Shown here: positions 45,344 to 54,480 of the stretch, in pieces
How positions within the stretch are numbered: position 1 is the first letter of the stretch
Layout: the number at the start of each line of letters is the position of its first letter
Source of the DNA: Oscillospiraceae bacterium
Lineage (GTDB): Bacteria; Bacillota; Clostridia; Oscillospirales; CAG-272
Reading direction: 5' to 3'
Length of the DNA stretch: 64,000 nt
Assembly: GCA_015065135.1 (NCBI GenBank)
Contig: SVQY01000007.1
Location: 1 to 64,000, forward strand
Made by a program: the position numbers and the translations under genes
Notes under the pieces: model-generated
Told to the model about the DNA's origin: nothing
Seen by the model: only the letters and a program-made list of their open reading frames with translations
Databases searched by the model: none

Positions 45344-47161
45344 ATGTTAAAACGCTCTTTATCACTGCTGCTTGCCTTGTTGATGCTCTTCCCTCTCCTT
45401 GCCGCCTGCGGCAACAGGGAGAAAGCCATCGACATTCTGGAGGACGGCTACAGCGACTACGTGATCGTTTGCCCCTCGGGCAAGGATGACGACAGCAAGG
45501 CAGAAAACAAAACTGCGCTGGCACTATTTGAAGCGATCAAGAAGGATCTCGGCGTTTCGCTGAAATGTGTGAATGACAGCGCCGGAGGCGAGGAGCAGCC
45601 GGAGACGGCCGCTGAAATACTGGTGGGTGCCACCAATCGCCGCGAATCGCAAAAATATCTGGAAGGGCTGCGCCTGAAGGATTACGTGATTACATACGAA
45701 AACGATCGCGTGGTGATCCTGGGCGGCTCGCCGGAGGCCACTGCAGAAGCAGTAGAATATTTTATTGAAAAATACGTCAATAAGACCGAAAAAAAGATAA
45801 CGGTATACAAAAACCGTAACGATACCGTGCTGTATCCTTACGCAGTCGGCAAGCTTTCGGTCAACGGTGTGCCCCTTAGCGACTACACCATTGTTTATCC
45901 CGAGGATGCGGATAAGGCCACCGACGCCGAGCTTTGCGCTTACTATACCGCATTGGCGCTGGCCGATTATCTGGAGCTGAATGCAGGCATCCGTCTCTCA
46001 GTGGTGGATGACGATACGACCGAGGCCGATTACGAGATCCTGGTTGGCGAGACCGAGCGAGCTGCTTCTCAGGAGGCATCTAAAAAAGCACTGCAAAAGG
46101 ATCAATACATACTGATGAGCAAGGGCACGAAGCTGATCATGCTGGGCAACTCTTATATGGTAGGCGGTGCCGCCAGCGCATTGGTCAATCTGCATTTTGC
46201 TTCCCAGGGTGTGAACGTGGATATCAACACCACCGACATCCCCACCACTCCCACGCCAAAAACCTTTACCTTTGAAAAGGCCACCTCCGCCATTCTGATG
46301 ATCGGAGACGGTATGGGTGACAATCACATCAACGCCACCCTGGACAGCGGCAAGCTCGAAAGCTTTATCGCCCGTGATCTTCCCCACCAATCCTTCTGCA
46401 CCACGGCCTCTCAATCGGTGATCGATGGCAAAAAGGGCTACACAGACAGCGCCGCTGCCGCCACCGCTCTTGCTACCGGCTACAAGACCTTGAACGGTTA
46501 TCTCGGTATGGATGAAAACAAGGTCGTGCGTGAAAACGTGCGCGAGCTTGCCCATGATGCAGGCGCCAACACGGGCGTGCTGACCACCGATGCCATCACC
46601 GGCGCGACCCCCTCCGGGTTCCTCTGCCACCACAAGGATCGCAATGCCACCTCCACGCTGCAAAAGCAGATCAATGCACTTATAGAAGAAGAAAAGATCG
46701 ACTATTGCAAGGGCAGCGTCTCCAATCTGGCTACGCCTGCGAGAACAGCGCTGAATTCTCTCTCCGCCGACGGTGCCGACTTCTTTATGATGATCGAGGA
46801 GGCACACATCGACAAGCGATCGCACGAGGGCGATACCTCTATGAGCCGCATGCAGGACTGCGTGGTGCGCTACAATCAGTGCATTGCTTACGTGGTCGCC
46901 TTTGTGATGCTACACCCCAATACGGCGCTGATCATCACCGCAGATCACGAGACCGGCGGTCTGACCAAGCAGCCCGACGGCAGCTACGTATTTGAAAACG
47001 AGACCTCTACCGATTATTGGCAGCACACCAATAACAACGCCCCCATCTTTGCCCTTGGCGAGGGTGTGGAGGCGCTGGTAAGATCCGACACCATCACCGA
47101 TAATACCCTTGTTGCAAAGCATATCGCCGGCATCTTCGGCGATACGAATTTCGGCGAATAA
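45344..47161 (+). CDS. Alkaline phosphatase-family lipoprotein with N-terminal duplicated alpha/beta domain
   Basis: Lipobox LFPLLAACGN; MIGDGMGDNHINA, DSAAAATALATGYKT, HIDKRSHEGD, ITADHETGGL. Confidence 0.9.
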   Translation: MLKRSLSLLLALLMLFPLLAACGNREKAIDILEDGYSDYVIVCPSGKDDDSKAENKTALALFEAIKKDLGVSLKCVNDSAGGEEQPETAAEILVGATNRRESQKYLEGLRLKDYVITYENDRVVILGGSPEATAEAVEYFIEKYVNKTEKKITVYKNRNDTVLYPYAVGKLSVNGVPLSDYTIVYPEDADKATDAELCAYYTALALADYLELNAGIRLSVVDDDTTEADYEILVGETERAASQEASKKALQKDQYILMSKGTKLIMLGNSYMVGGAASALVNLHFASQGVNVDINTTDIPTTPTPKTFTFEKATSAILMIGDGMGDNHINATLDSGKLESFIARDLPHQSFCTTASQSVIDGKKGYTDSAAAATALATGYKTLNGYLGMDENKVVRENVRELAHDAGANTGVLTTDAITGATPSGFLCHHKDRNATSTLQKQINALIEEEKIDYCKGSVSNLATPARTALNSLSADGADFFMMIEEAHIDKRSHEGDTSMSRMQDCVVRYNQCIAYVVAFVMLHPNTALIITADHETGGLTKQPDGSYVFENETSTDYWQHTNNNAPIFALGEGVEALVRSDTITDNTLVAKHIAGIFGDTNFGE

Positions 47162-47174
47162 AACAAACAAAAAA

Positions 47175-47216
47175 GGATACCGTTTGACGCAAAAAAGCAA
47201 AACGGTATCCTTTTTT
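47175..47216 (+). terminator. Terminator hairpin
   Basis: ggataccgttt...aaacggtatcctttttt. Confidence 0.8.
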
Positions 47217-47246
47217 GATGCTTTTGAGCGGACCAAATACCGCGAC

Positions 47247-47277
47247 AAAAAAGCCACCGCCAAGGCGGTGGCTTTTT
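47247..47277. terminator. Bidirectional terminator hairpin
   Basis: aaaaaagccaccgccaaggcggtggcttttt. Confidence 0.8.
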
Positions 47278-47303
47278 CAGCCTGCATAAAATCGAATGCA
47301 GAT

Positions 47304-47358
47304 GCTTTGAACGAAAGGCGAAGGTGTAGTGACCTACTCCGAGCCTTTCGTTCGAAGC
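47304..47358. repeat. Long near-perfect stem-loop
   Basis: gctttgaacgaaaggc ... gcctttcgttcgaagc (15/16 pairs) with internal GTAGtgacCTAC. Confidence 0.8.
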
Positions 47359-47391
47359 AAAAAAGCACACGGGAGCTTCCCGTGTGCTTTT
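47359..47391 (-). terminator. Terminator hairpin
   Basis: aaaaagcacacgggagcttcccgtgtgctttt. Confidence 0.8.
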
Positions 47392-47426
47392 GTTCTGCGC
47401 CGATTTTATCGGGCTGACGCCGAATT

Positions 47427-48440
47427 TTAGATCTCGGCGAAATACTTGATGGTGCGAACCATCTGAGAGGTGTAGCTGTTCTCGTTGTCGTACCAAGAAA
47501 CAACCTGTACCTGGTAGGTGTCGTCGTCGATCTTAGCAACCATGGTCTGGGTAGCATCGAACAGAGAGCCGTAACGGATACCGATGATATCGGAGGAAAC
47601 GATCTCCTCGGTGTTGTAGCCAAAGGACTCGGTAGCAGCAGCCTTCATAGCAGCGTTGATACCGTCAACGGTGATGTCCTTGCCCTTCACAACAGCAACC
47701 AGAATGGTGGTGGAGCCGGTGCAGGTGGGAACGCGCTGAGCGGAACCGATCAGCTTGCCGTTCAGCTCGGGGATAACCAGGCCGATAGCCTTAGCAGCGC
47801 CGGTGGAGTTGGGAACGATGTTCTGAGCGCCGGCACGTGCACGACGGAGGTCACCCTTTCTGTGGGGGCCGTCCAGGATCATCTGGTCACCGGTGTAAGC
47901 ATGCACGGTGGTCATGATGCCGCTCTGGATGGGAGCGTAATCATTCAGAGCCTTAGCCATAGGAGCCAGGCAGTTGGTGGTGCAGGATGCAGCGGAGATG
48001 ATAGCGTCATCAGCGGTCAGGGTGTTGTGGTTAACGTTGTAAACGATGGTCTTGAGGTCCTTGCCTGCGGGAGCAGAGATAACGACCTTCTTAGCGCCGG
48101 CATTGATGTGTGCCTGGCTCTTCTCCTTGGAGCAGTAGAAGCCGGTGCACTCCAGAACTACGTCAACGCCCAGCTCGCCCCAAGGGCAGTTGTTAGCGTC
48201 CTTCTCGGCGTAGATCTTCAGGGTCTTGCCGTCAACAGTGATGGTGCCTGCCTCGTCGTCAGCGACAACGTCGTGCTCGTAGCGACCCTGAGCGGTGTCG
48301 TACTTGAGCAGGTGAGCAAGCATCTTGGGGCTGGTCAGGTCGTTGATAGCGACAACCTCATAGCCCTCAGCGCCAAACATCTGGCGGAATGCGAGACGGC
48401 CGATACGGCCAAAGCCATTGATAGCAACTTTAACAGACAT
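47427..48440 (-). CDS. gap: Glyceraldehyde-3-phosphate dehydrogenase, type I
   Basis: [49 protein letters not shown]. Confidence 0.97.
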   Translation of the reverse strand: MSVKVAINGFGRIGRLAFRQMFGAEGYEVVAINDLTSPKMLAHLLKYDTAQGRYEHDVVADDEAGTITVDGKTLKIYAEKDANNCPWGELGVDVVLECTGFYCSKEKSQAHINAGAKKVVISAPAGKDLKTIVYNVNHNTLTADDAIISAASCTTNCLAPMAKALNDYAPIQSGIMTTVHAYTGDQMILDGPHRKGDLRRARAGAQNIVPNSTGAAKAIGLVIPELNGKLIGSAQRVPTCTGSTTILVAVVKGKDITVDGINAAMKAAATESFGYNTEEIVSSDIIGIRYGSLFDATQTMVAKIDDDTYQVQVVSWYDNENSYTSQMVRTIKYFAEI

Positions 48441-48614
48441 GTTAAAATCCTCCGTTTTTTTGTTTTTTATAGTTTGCTTTTTTGGTTTACCTAAATTATT
48501 ATACAGCATTTTGCCCCGCTTGGCAATAGGTTTGACAAAAATTTCTCACTTTTCGTCATTCCATCAACCACACGGGGCATTTTAGATAGCTTTTTGCGTT
48601 ATTTTGTTCAAAAA

Positions 48615-50291
48615 TCAGCGCTCAAACACGTGGCGCATAGCGGAAAGCTTTGCCTTGGCCGCCGCGAGGTCATTACCGGTCACGCAATAATAGTACTTGC
48701 ACTTGGGCTCGGTGCCACTGGGACGAACTGCCACCCAGCTGCCGTCAGCCAGAATAAAGCGCAGCACGTTGGAAGACGGGAAGCCGAGTGCCTGCATATG
48801 ATCCGAGAGATAATCCTCAACCTCTGTTACGACAATTCCCTCTACCTCTGTGGGAGGCTCGTTGCGCAGGTTATCCACCAGCGCGGCGATCTTCTTGGCA
48901 CCGGCAGAACCCTTATGGACCACATTGGTCAGCGCATCCAGGTAATAGCCGAATTCAGCATACAGATCATGCAGCACATCCCAAAGAGATTTGCCGAGGG
49001 TCTTGTAATAGGCAGCTGCCTCGCAGAGCATCAAGGATGCCTGCACGCCATCCTTGTCACGGGCAATATCGGAGATCAGGCAGCCGTAGCTTTCCTCATA
49101 ACCGAACATATAGGTCTGCGAGCCGGTGGAGTTGTAGGTGTGGATCTTGTCACCGATGAACTTGAAGCCGGTCAGAGTCTTTTCTACCTTGACACCATAT
49201 TTTTCGCACACGCGGTCACCCAGCGTGGAGGTCACCACGGTGTTGCACATCACAGCATTTTCGGGCAATGTTCCGTTCTGGCTGTGATACTCCAGAATAT
49301 AGTTGAGCAGGATCGCGCCCGACTGGTTGCCGCTGAGCAGCTCGTACTTGCCCTTCTTCTTGGCGATCACGCCCAGACGGTCGCAATCGGGGTCTGTGGT
49401 GATGGCAATATCGGCGCCGGTACGGGTCACATACTCCATAGCCAACTCATAAGCCTCTTTGTTTTCGGGGTTGGGGCTTTTGGTATTGATAAAATCCTTA
49501 TCCGGGAAGCACTGCTCGGTGACGGGGGTCACATGGTAGCCGCAACGCTTCAGCACCTCGCGGACCGGTACGTTTCCGGTGCCGTGCTGAGGGGTATAGA
49601 CCACAGAAAAATCATCCCGCGGCACATCGGGGCGCAGGCGGATATTCATGACCGCCTCGTAATAGGCCTCATCCACCTCGGGGCCCAGCACCGTGATCAG
49701 ATCGCCGGCCTCCTCAAGAGAGAGAGACTTGATCGAAAGCGGATCCTCGATCTTGTTGATGATCGAGATCAGGACGTCTGTGTAGCAGGGCACCAGCTGG
49801 CAGCCGTGCTGATCGTAAAGCTTATAGCCGTTATACTCAGGGGGGTTGTGGGATGCGGTGATGACCGCACCGCCGGCAGCACCCAGTATACGAACGGCAA
49901 AGGACAGCTCAGGGGTGGTACGCAAAGAATCGAAAATATAGGCGCGGATACCCTCGGCAGCCAGAACACCTGCCGTTTCCAGGCAGAATTCACGGCTCAT
50001 GCGGCGATTGTCGTGTGCAATGACAACGCCCATCTCAGCAGCCCTGCGATTGGTCTGCTTGAGATACTGTGCATATCCCAGCGTGGCCTTACGGATCACG
50101 TAACGGTTGATGCGGTTGGTGCCGGCGCCGATCACGCCGCGCATGCCACCGGTGCCGAATTCGATCACCTTGTAAAAGCGCTCGTAGATCTCGGCCTCAT
50201 TGCCCTCAAGGGCGATCAGCTCCTGCTTCGTTTCCTCATCCACAAAGGGACTCTCTTTCCATTCCCGATAGGTTTCCAGATACTCTTTCAT
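48615..50291 (-). CDS. Phosphoglucomutase/phosphomannomutase family
   Basis: GTGGMRGVIGAGTNRIN; ITASHNPPEYNGYKLYD; TTDPDCDRLGV; RPSGTEPKCKYY. Confidence 0.95.
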   Translation of the reverse strand: MKEYLETYREWKESPFVDEETKQELIALEGNEAEIYERFYKVIEFGTGGMRGVIGAGTNRINRYVIRKATLGYAQYLKQTNRRAAEMGVVIAHDNRRMSREFCLETAGVLAAEGIRAYIFDSLRTTPELSFAVRILGAAGGAVITASHNPPEYNGYKLYDQHGCQLVPCYTDVLISIINKIEDPLSIKSLSLEEAGDLITVLGPEVDEAYYEAVMNIRLRPDVPRDDFSVVYTPQHGTGNVPVREVLKRCGYHVTPVTEQCFPDKDFINTKSPNPENKEAYELAMEYVTRTGADIAITTDPDCDRLGVIAKKKGKYELLSGNQSGAILLNYILEYHSQNGTLPENAVMCNTVVTSTLGDRVCEKYGVKVEKTLTGFKFIGDKIHTYNSTGSQTYMFGYEESYGCLISDIARDKDGVQASLMLCEAAAYYKTLGKSLWDVLHDLYAEFGYYLDALTNVVHKGSAGAKKIAALVDNLRNEPPTEVEGIVVTEVEDYLSDHMQALGFPSSNVLRFILADGSWVAVRPSGTEPKCKYYYCVTGNDLAAAKAKLSAMRHVFER

Positions 50292-50567
50292 TGGTTTACT
50301 CGCTATGCTCCCGTATAACAGATAAATATAATTTGAGATTATAGTATAACATATTTTATTTCGATTTGCAATGCATAATTATAAATTTTTTTGAGATTTT
50401 TTTGCGGTTTTTCGACATGCTTTTTTGTGATTTTGCACGATGCGCGCTTTACACTTCTCTTTTGCGCCGATCGGCATCTTTTCTTTTGGTATTTTGCTTG
50501 ACAAACAGACAGATTTGCTTTATAATAAACAGTAACTAACTTATCATTGATCCGAAAGGAACCTATC

Positions 50568-52007
50568 ATGGCAAAAGAAAAGAAATTGGTTGAGCAGATC
50601 ACCTCGATGGAGGTCGATTTTGCCCAATGGTACACCGATGTTGTAAAAAAGGCCGAGCTGATGGATTATTCCAGCGTAAAGGGCTGTATGATCTTCCGTC
50701 CCTACGGCTACGCCATCTGGGAGAACATTCAGAAGGACTTGGATGCCCGCTTTAAAAGGACCGGTCATGAGAACGTATATATGCCTATGTTCATCCCCGA
50801 AAGCCTGCTCACCAAAGAAAAGGATCACGTAGAGGGCTTTGCTCCCGAGTGCGCCTGGGTCACCTTCGGTGGTGAGAATAAGCTCACCGAGCGTCTGGCG
50901 GTGCGCCCCACCTCCGAGACCCTTTTCTGCGAGCATTTCCGCAACGTGATCCAGTCCTACCGTGACCTGCCCAAGCTTTACAATCAGTGGTGCTCGGTCG
51001 TTCGCTGGGAAAAGACCACCCGTCCCTTCCTGCGCACCTCCGAATTCCTCTGGCAGGAGGGTCACACCATGCACGAGACCAAGGAGGAGGCCGAAGCAGA
51101 AACGCTGCAGATGCTGAAGATCTATGAGGAGTTCTATCTGGAGGCGTTGGCCATCCCCGCCATCACCGGTCAGAAGACCGATAAGGAGAAATTTGCCGGC
51201 GCGGAGGCCACCTATACCATTGAGCCTATGATGCACAACGGCGTTGCCCTGCAGGGCGGCACCTCTCATTTCTTCGGTGACGGCTTCGCCAAGGCATTCG
51301 ACATCACCTTTACCGCAAGAGACAACACCGTGAAGCATCCCTTCCAGACCTCCTGGGGCGTATCCACCCGTTCTATCGGCGCCATCATTATGACCCACGG
51401 CGACGACAACGGTCTGATCCTCCCCCCCACCGTGGCTCCCATTCAGGTGGTCATCATTCCCGTTGCCCAGCACAAGGAGGGCGTTCTGGAAAAGGCCGGT
51501 GAGATCAAGGACCGCCTTGCCAGCACCCTGCGCGTAAAGCTGGATGACAGCGATCAGTCCACCGGCTGGAAGTTCAGTCAGTACGAGATGAAGGGTGTTC
51601 CGGTCCGTCTGGAGATCGGCCCTAAGGATATTGAGAACAACTCCTGTGTGCTGGTCAGCCGCGTGACCCGCGAAAAGAAGTTCGTGTCGCTTGACAACGT
51701 AGAGGCCGAGGTCGCTGCTATGCTGAAGCAGGTTCACGACGAGCTGGTCGCCCGCGCTCGCAAGAATCTGGAGGAAAAAACCTTTGTTGCCACCAACCTG
51801 GAGGAGTTTCTCGACATCGCGGAGAACAAGCCCGGCTACATCAAGGCCATGTGGTGCGGTGATGTGGCGTGCGAGGAGGCCTTGAAGGAAAAGACCGGCG
51901 GTGTCAAATCCCGCTGCATCCCCTTCAACGAGGAAAAGCTCTCCGACGTTTGTGTCTGCTGTGGTAAGCCTGCCAAGAAGATGGTGGTCTGGGGCAGACA
52001 GTACTGA
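50568..52007 (+). CDS. proS: Proline--tRNA ligase
   Basis: [53 protein letters not shown]-terminal zinc-like [18 protein letters not shown]. Confidence 0.96.
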   Translation: MAKEKKLVEQITSMEVDFAQWYTDVVKKAELMDYSSVKGCMIFRPYGYAIWENIQKDLDARFKRTGHENVYMPMFIPESLLTKEKDHVEGFAPECAWVTFGGENKLTERLAVRPTSETLFCEHFRNVIQSYRDLPKLYNQWCSVVRWEKTTRPFLRTSEFLWQEGHTMHETKEEAEAETLQMLKIYEEFYLEALAIPAITGQKTDKEKFAGAEATYTIEPMMHNGVALQGGTSHFFGDGFAKAFDITFTARDNTVKHPFQTSWGVSTRSIGAIIMTHGDDNGLILPPTVAPIQVVIIPVAQHKEGVLEKAGEIKDRLASTLRVKLDDSDQSTGWKFSQYEMKGVPVRLEIGPKDIENNSCVLVSRVTREKKFVSLDNVEAEVAAMLKQVHDELVARARKNLEEKTFVATNLEEFLDIAENKPGYIKAMWCGDVACEEALKEKTGGVKSRCIPFNEEKLSDVCVCCGKPAKKMVVWGRQY

Positions 52008-52101
52008 TCCCATTTTAAATCAAATCGTCCCTTTTTGCCGGGAGCCGATCGGATCACCCGACCGGCTCCCAATATTATTATATATGTAAAGGAGTTTGAC
52101 T

Positions 52102-53520
52102 ATGCTTCCTGCACCCAGAAATTATGCCATCTATCCTCAGGTCGTGCTTGCAGATAAGCCCACCGAAATGACCATTGTGCCCACCGAGCGCGCCTTTTTG
52201 CTGTTTGAGGGTAAGGAATACAACGTGATCGTTACCACCCTTGACGACGATGAGACCGACTATCACGATGGCGGCACCTGCCACCACAAGCTGACCGCCG
52301 TTGCGCACGACGGTGTGCTGCGTTTTTCCTACACCTTCCCCGCTGAGGGCGAGCACTTGATCCGCTTTGAGTATAAGGAACAGAAGTTCTTTGAGCTGCA
52401 CGTGTTCTCTCTTTACAAGGATCTGTACCGTCTGCGCCCCGTTCGCGGCGATCTCCACTCTCACAGCTACCGTTCGGACGGCCGCCAGGATCCTGCCGCT
52501 GCCATGGGTCACTACCGCGAGCAGGGCTATGATTTTTATACCCTGACCGATCACAACCGCTACTATCCGGGCGGCGAGGTCGATGAGGTCTATGACGGCG
52601 TGAAGCTGGGCATCACTCGCGTGAAGGGCGAGGAGGTCCACGCCCCCGGCAGCGTGGTGCATATCGTGCACGCAGGCGGCAAAAGCAGCGTCGCGGATAT
52701 CTATATCCACGACAAGGACCGTTATGACCGCGAGATCGCGGAATACGAGTCCCGTGTGCCCGCGAGCATACCCGAGCGCTACAAGGGTCGCTACGCAAGA
52801 GCTATGTGGGTCACCGACCGTATCCACGAGGCAGGCGGCATTGCCATCTTTGCACATCCCTATTGGAGACCGGGCGCATCCAAGGTCTACAACGTAAACA
52901 ACGAGTTCACCCGCATCCTGCTCACCAGCGGCATGTTCGATGCCTTTGAGCTGGTAGGCGGTCAGACGCAGGTAGGCATCAACCGTTGTGTAGCACTGCT
53001 GATGGAGCTGCGCGAGGAGGGCTTCAAGATCCCGCTGGTCGGCTCCAGCGACGTGCACGGCATGGAAAACGTCAGCTCCTTCCCCCATATGTTCACCATC
53101 TGCTTCGTGAAGGAAAATGAGAATGATGCCATCATTGATGCGGTAAAGCAGTTCAACTGCGTTGCCGTAGAAGCAACCAACAATGAGTACACCCGTCACT
53201 ATCGCTGCTACGGCAGCTTCCGTCTGGTCACCTACGCCCAGTTCCTGCTGAAGAATTATTTCCCCAACCTGCAGCGCATTTGTCAGGGCGAAGGCATCGC
53301 CATGCGCACCTACGCCTTTGACGACGCAAGCAAGTCTCTCATCGAGGCACAGGTAAAGCAGACCGACAACTACCGTCTGCGCTTCTTTGGCAAGAAGGCG
53401 CCTGCCCTGCCCACCGCCGCCATCCACGCCTTTGAGGAAAAATGGCGCGCCGTTCATATGGAAGGACCCACCGCCAAGGGCAGTCTGGTTCATATGGATC
53501 CCCCCAACAGACAGATCTGA
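52102..53520 (+). CDS. PHP domain-containing protein
   Basis: GDLHSHSYRSDGRQDPAAAMGHYREQGYDFYTLTDHN; IFAHPYW; GSSDVHGME. Confidence 0.88.
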   Translation: MLPAPRNYAIYPQVVLADKPTEMTIVPTERAFLLFEGKEYNVIVTTLDDDETDYHDGGTCHHKLTAVAHDGVLRFSYTFPAEGEHLIRFEYKEQKFFELHVFSLYKDLYRLRPVRGDLHSHSYRSDGRQDPAAAMGHYREQGYDFYTLTDHNRYYPGGEVDEVYDGVKLGITRVKGEEVHAPGSVVHIVHAGGKSSVADIYIHDKDRYDREIAEYESRVPASIPERYKGRYARAMWVTDRIHEAGGIAIFAHPYWRPGASKVYNVNNEFTRILLTSGMFDAFELVGGQTQVGINRCVALLMELREEGFKIPLVGSSDVHGMENVSSFPHMFTICFVKENENDAIIDAVKQFNCVAVEATNNEYTRHYRCYGSFRLVTYAQFLLKNYFPNLQRICQGEGIAMRTYAFDDASKSLIEAQVKQTDNYRLRFFGKKAPALPTAAIHAFEEKWRAVHMEGPTAKGSLVHMDPPNRQI

Positions 53521-53529
53521 CCACGCAAC

Positions 53530-53565
53530 AGACAGAGGGCACACGCCCTCTGTCTTTCTTTTTGT
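53530..53565 (+). terminator. Rho-independent terminator
   Basis: gacagagggcacacgccctctgtctttctttttg. Confidence 0.75.
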
Positions 53566-53628
53566 CATAATCTCCGCCTCCCGCGCGTATGCTTTAACGG
53601 AAATCACGCACAAGGAGGATTACCGTAT

Positions 53629-54114
53629 ATGTTCATCTATTCGATGCGTGCCGGCACGCTGCGCTTTTTCGGCATTGTTTGTGTGGCTCTGATCGGCCTC
53701 GTGACACTGATGGCCTTCGTTCCCGAGCTGCAACCGACGGCGGCCACCGAAAGCGAGGCGGTGGAAAGCGAGAGCGTTTCCTTTGAAAAGATCCGCTCCA
53801 ACGAGGATCGGATCGGCTTTCTCTCTCACTTTGGCTGGCAGGTAGAGGAAGCACCACTGGAAAGCACCACCGTGACAGTTCCGAGGGAGTTTGACAAGGT
53901 CTTTTCCTCCTATAACGAGCTGCAGCGCGCGCAAGGATTGGATCTTTCTGCTTACGCAGGCAAAACCGTGGAGCGCTACACCTACACCGTTAAAAATTAT
54001 GAGGGGTACGAAGGCACCGTCTATGCCAATCTGCTGATCTGGCGCGGTAGAGTGATCGGCGGCGACATCTGCTCTGCGGATAGCGCCGGCTTCATTCACG
54101 GCCTTACAAAATAA
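53629..54114 (+). CDS. Membrane-anchored protein, DUF4830-like
   Basis: N-terminal TM; NEDRIGFLSHFGWQVEEAPLESTTVTVPREFDKVFSSYNELQRAQGLDLSAYAGKTVERYTYTV. Confidence 0.75.
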   Translation: MFIYSMRAGTLRFFGIVCVALIGLVTLMAFVPELQPTAATESEAVESESVSFEKIRSNEDRIGFLSHFGWQVEEAPLESTTVTVPREFDKVFSSYNELQRAQGLDLSAYAGKTVERYTYTVKNYEGYEGTVYANLLIWRGRVIGGDICSADSAGFIHGLTK

Positions 54115-54480
54115 AAGCGTCGCCGCACGGTCCGAAAGGGGTCGTGCGGCAATTTTTCGTTTGCAAAACTCATACCGTTACGGGGGGTATTTTTTGCATT
54201 TTTGGCTCAAAATCCTCTTTTTTTCACACCGTCTTTGGGGTAATTGAGCAAAAAGCGGCATTCCTTTTTGTGTATCTTGTTTAAATTCCAAAAAAACGCG
54301 AAAAAAATATAAAAAAATCTTCCCTTTTTGCCTTTTTTATGTTATAATACAATTAAGTCTATGGATTTTATATTCATAGACACCCCTTTGACCCCTCTTT
54401 TACGGCTTTTGCGGTACCGTTCAAGGGGTAATTCCACAACCGCAGGTAGTGAAATTTTCACGATACGGGAGGTTTGCTTT

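Noticed and set aside
47014-47623. Minus-strand ORFs reading through 47.0-47.6 kb
   Set aside because: They span several terminator hairpins and gene ends and show no domain; non-coding intergenic structure is the better explanation.
48594-50318. 574-aa plus-strand ORF
   Set aside because: Antisense to the phosphoglucomutase-family gene.
50340-50567. T-box leader for proS
   Set aside because: Looked for a specifier stem, a T-box core and an antiterminator/terminator pair; none could be recognised in the AT-rich leader.
50544-52013. 489-aa minus-strand ORF
   Set aside because: Antisense to proS.
52078-53613. 511-aa minus-strand ORF
   Set aside because: Antisense to the PHP-domain gene.
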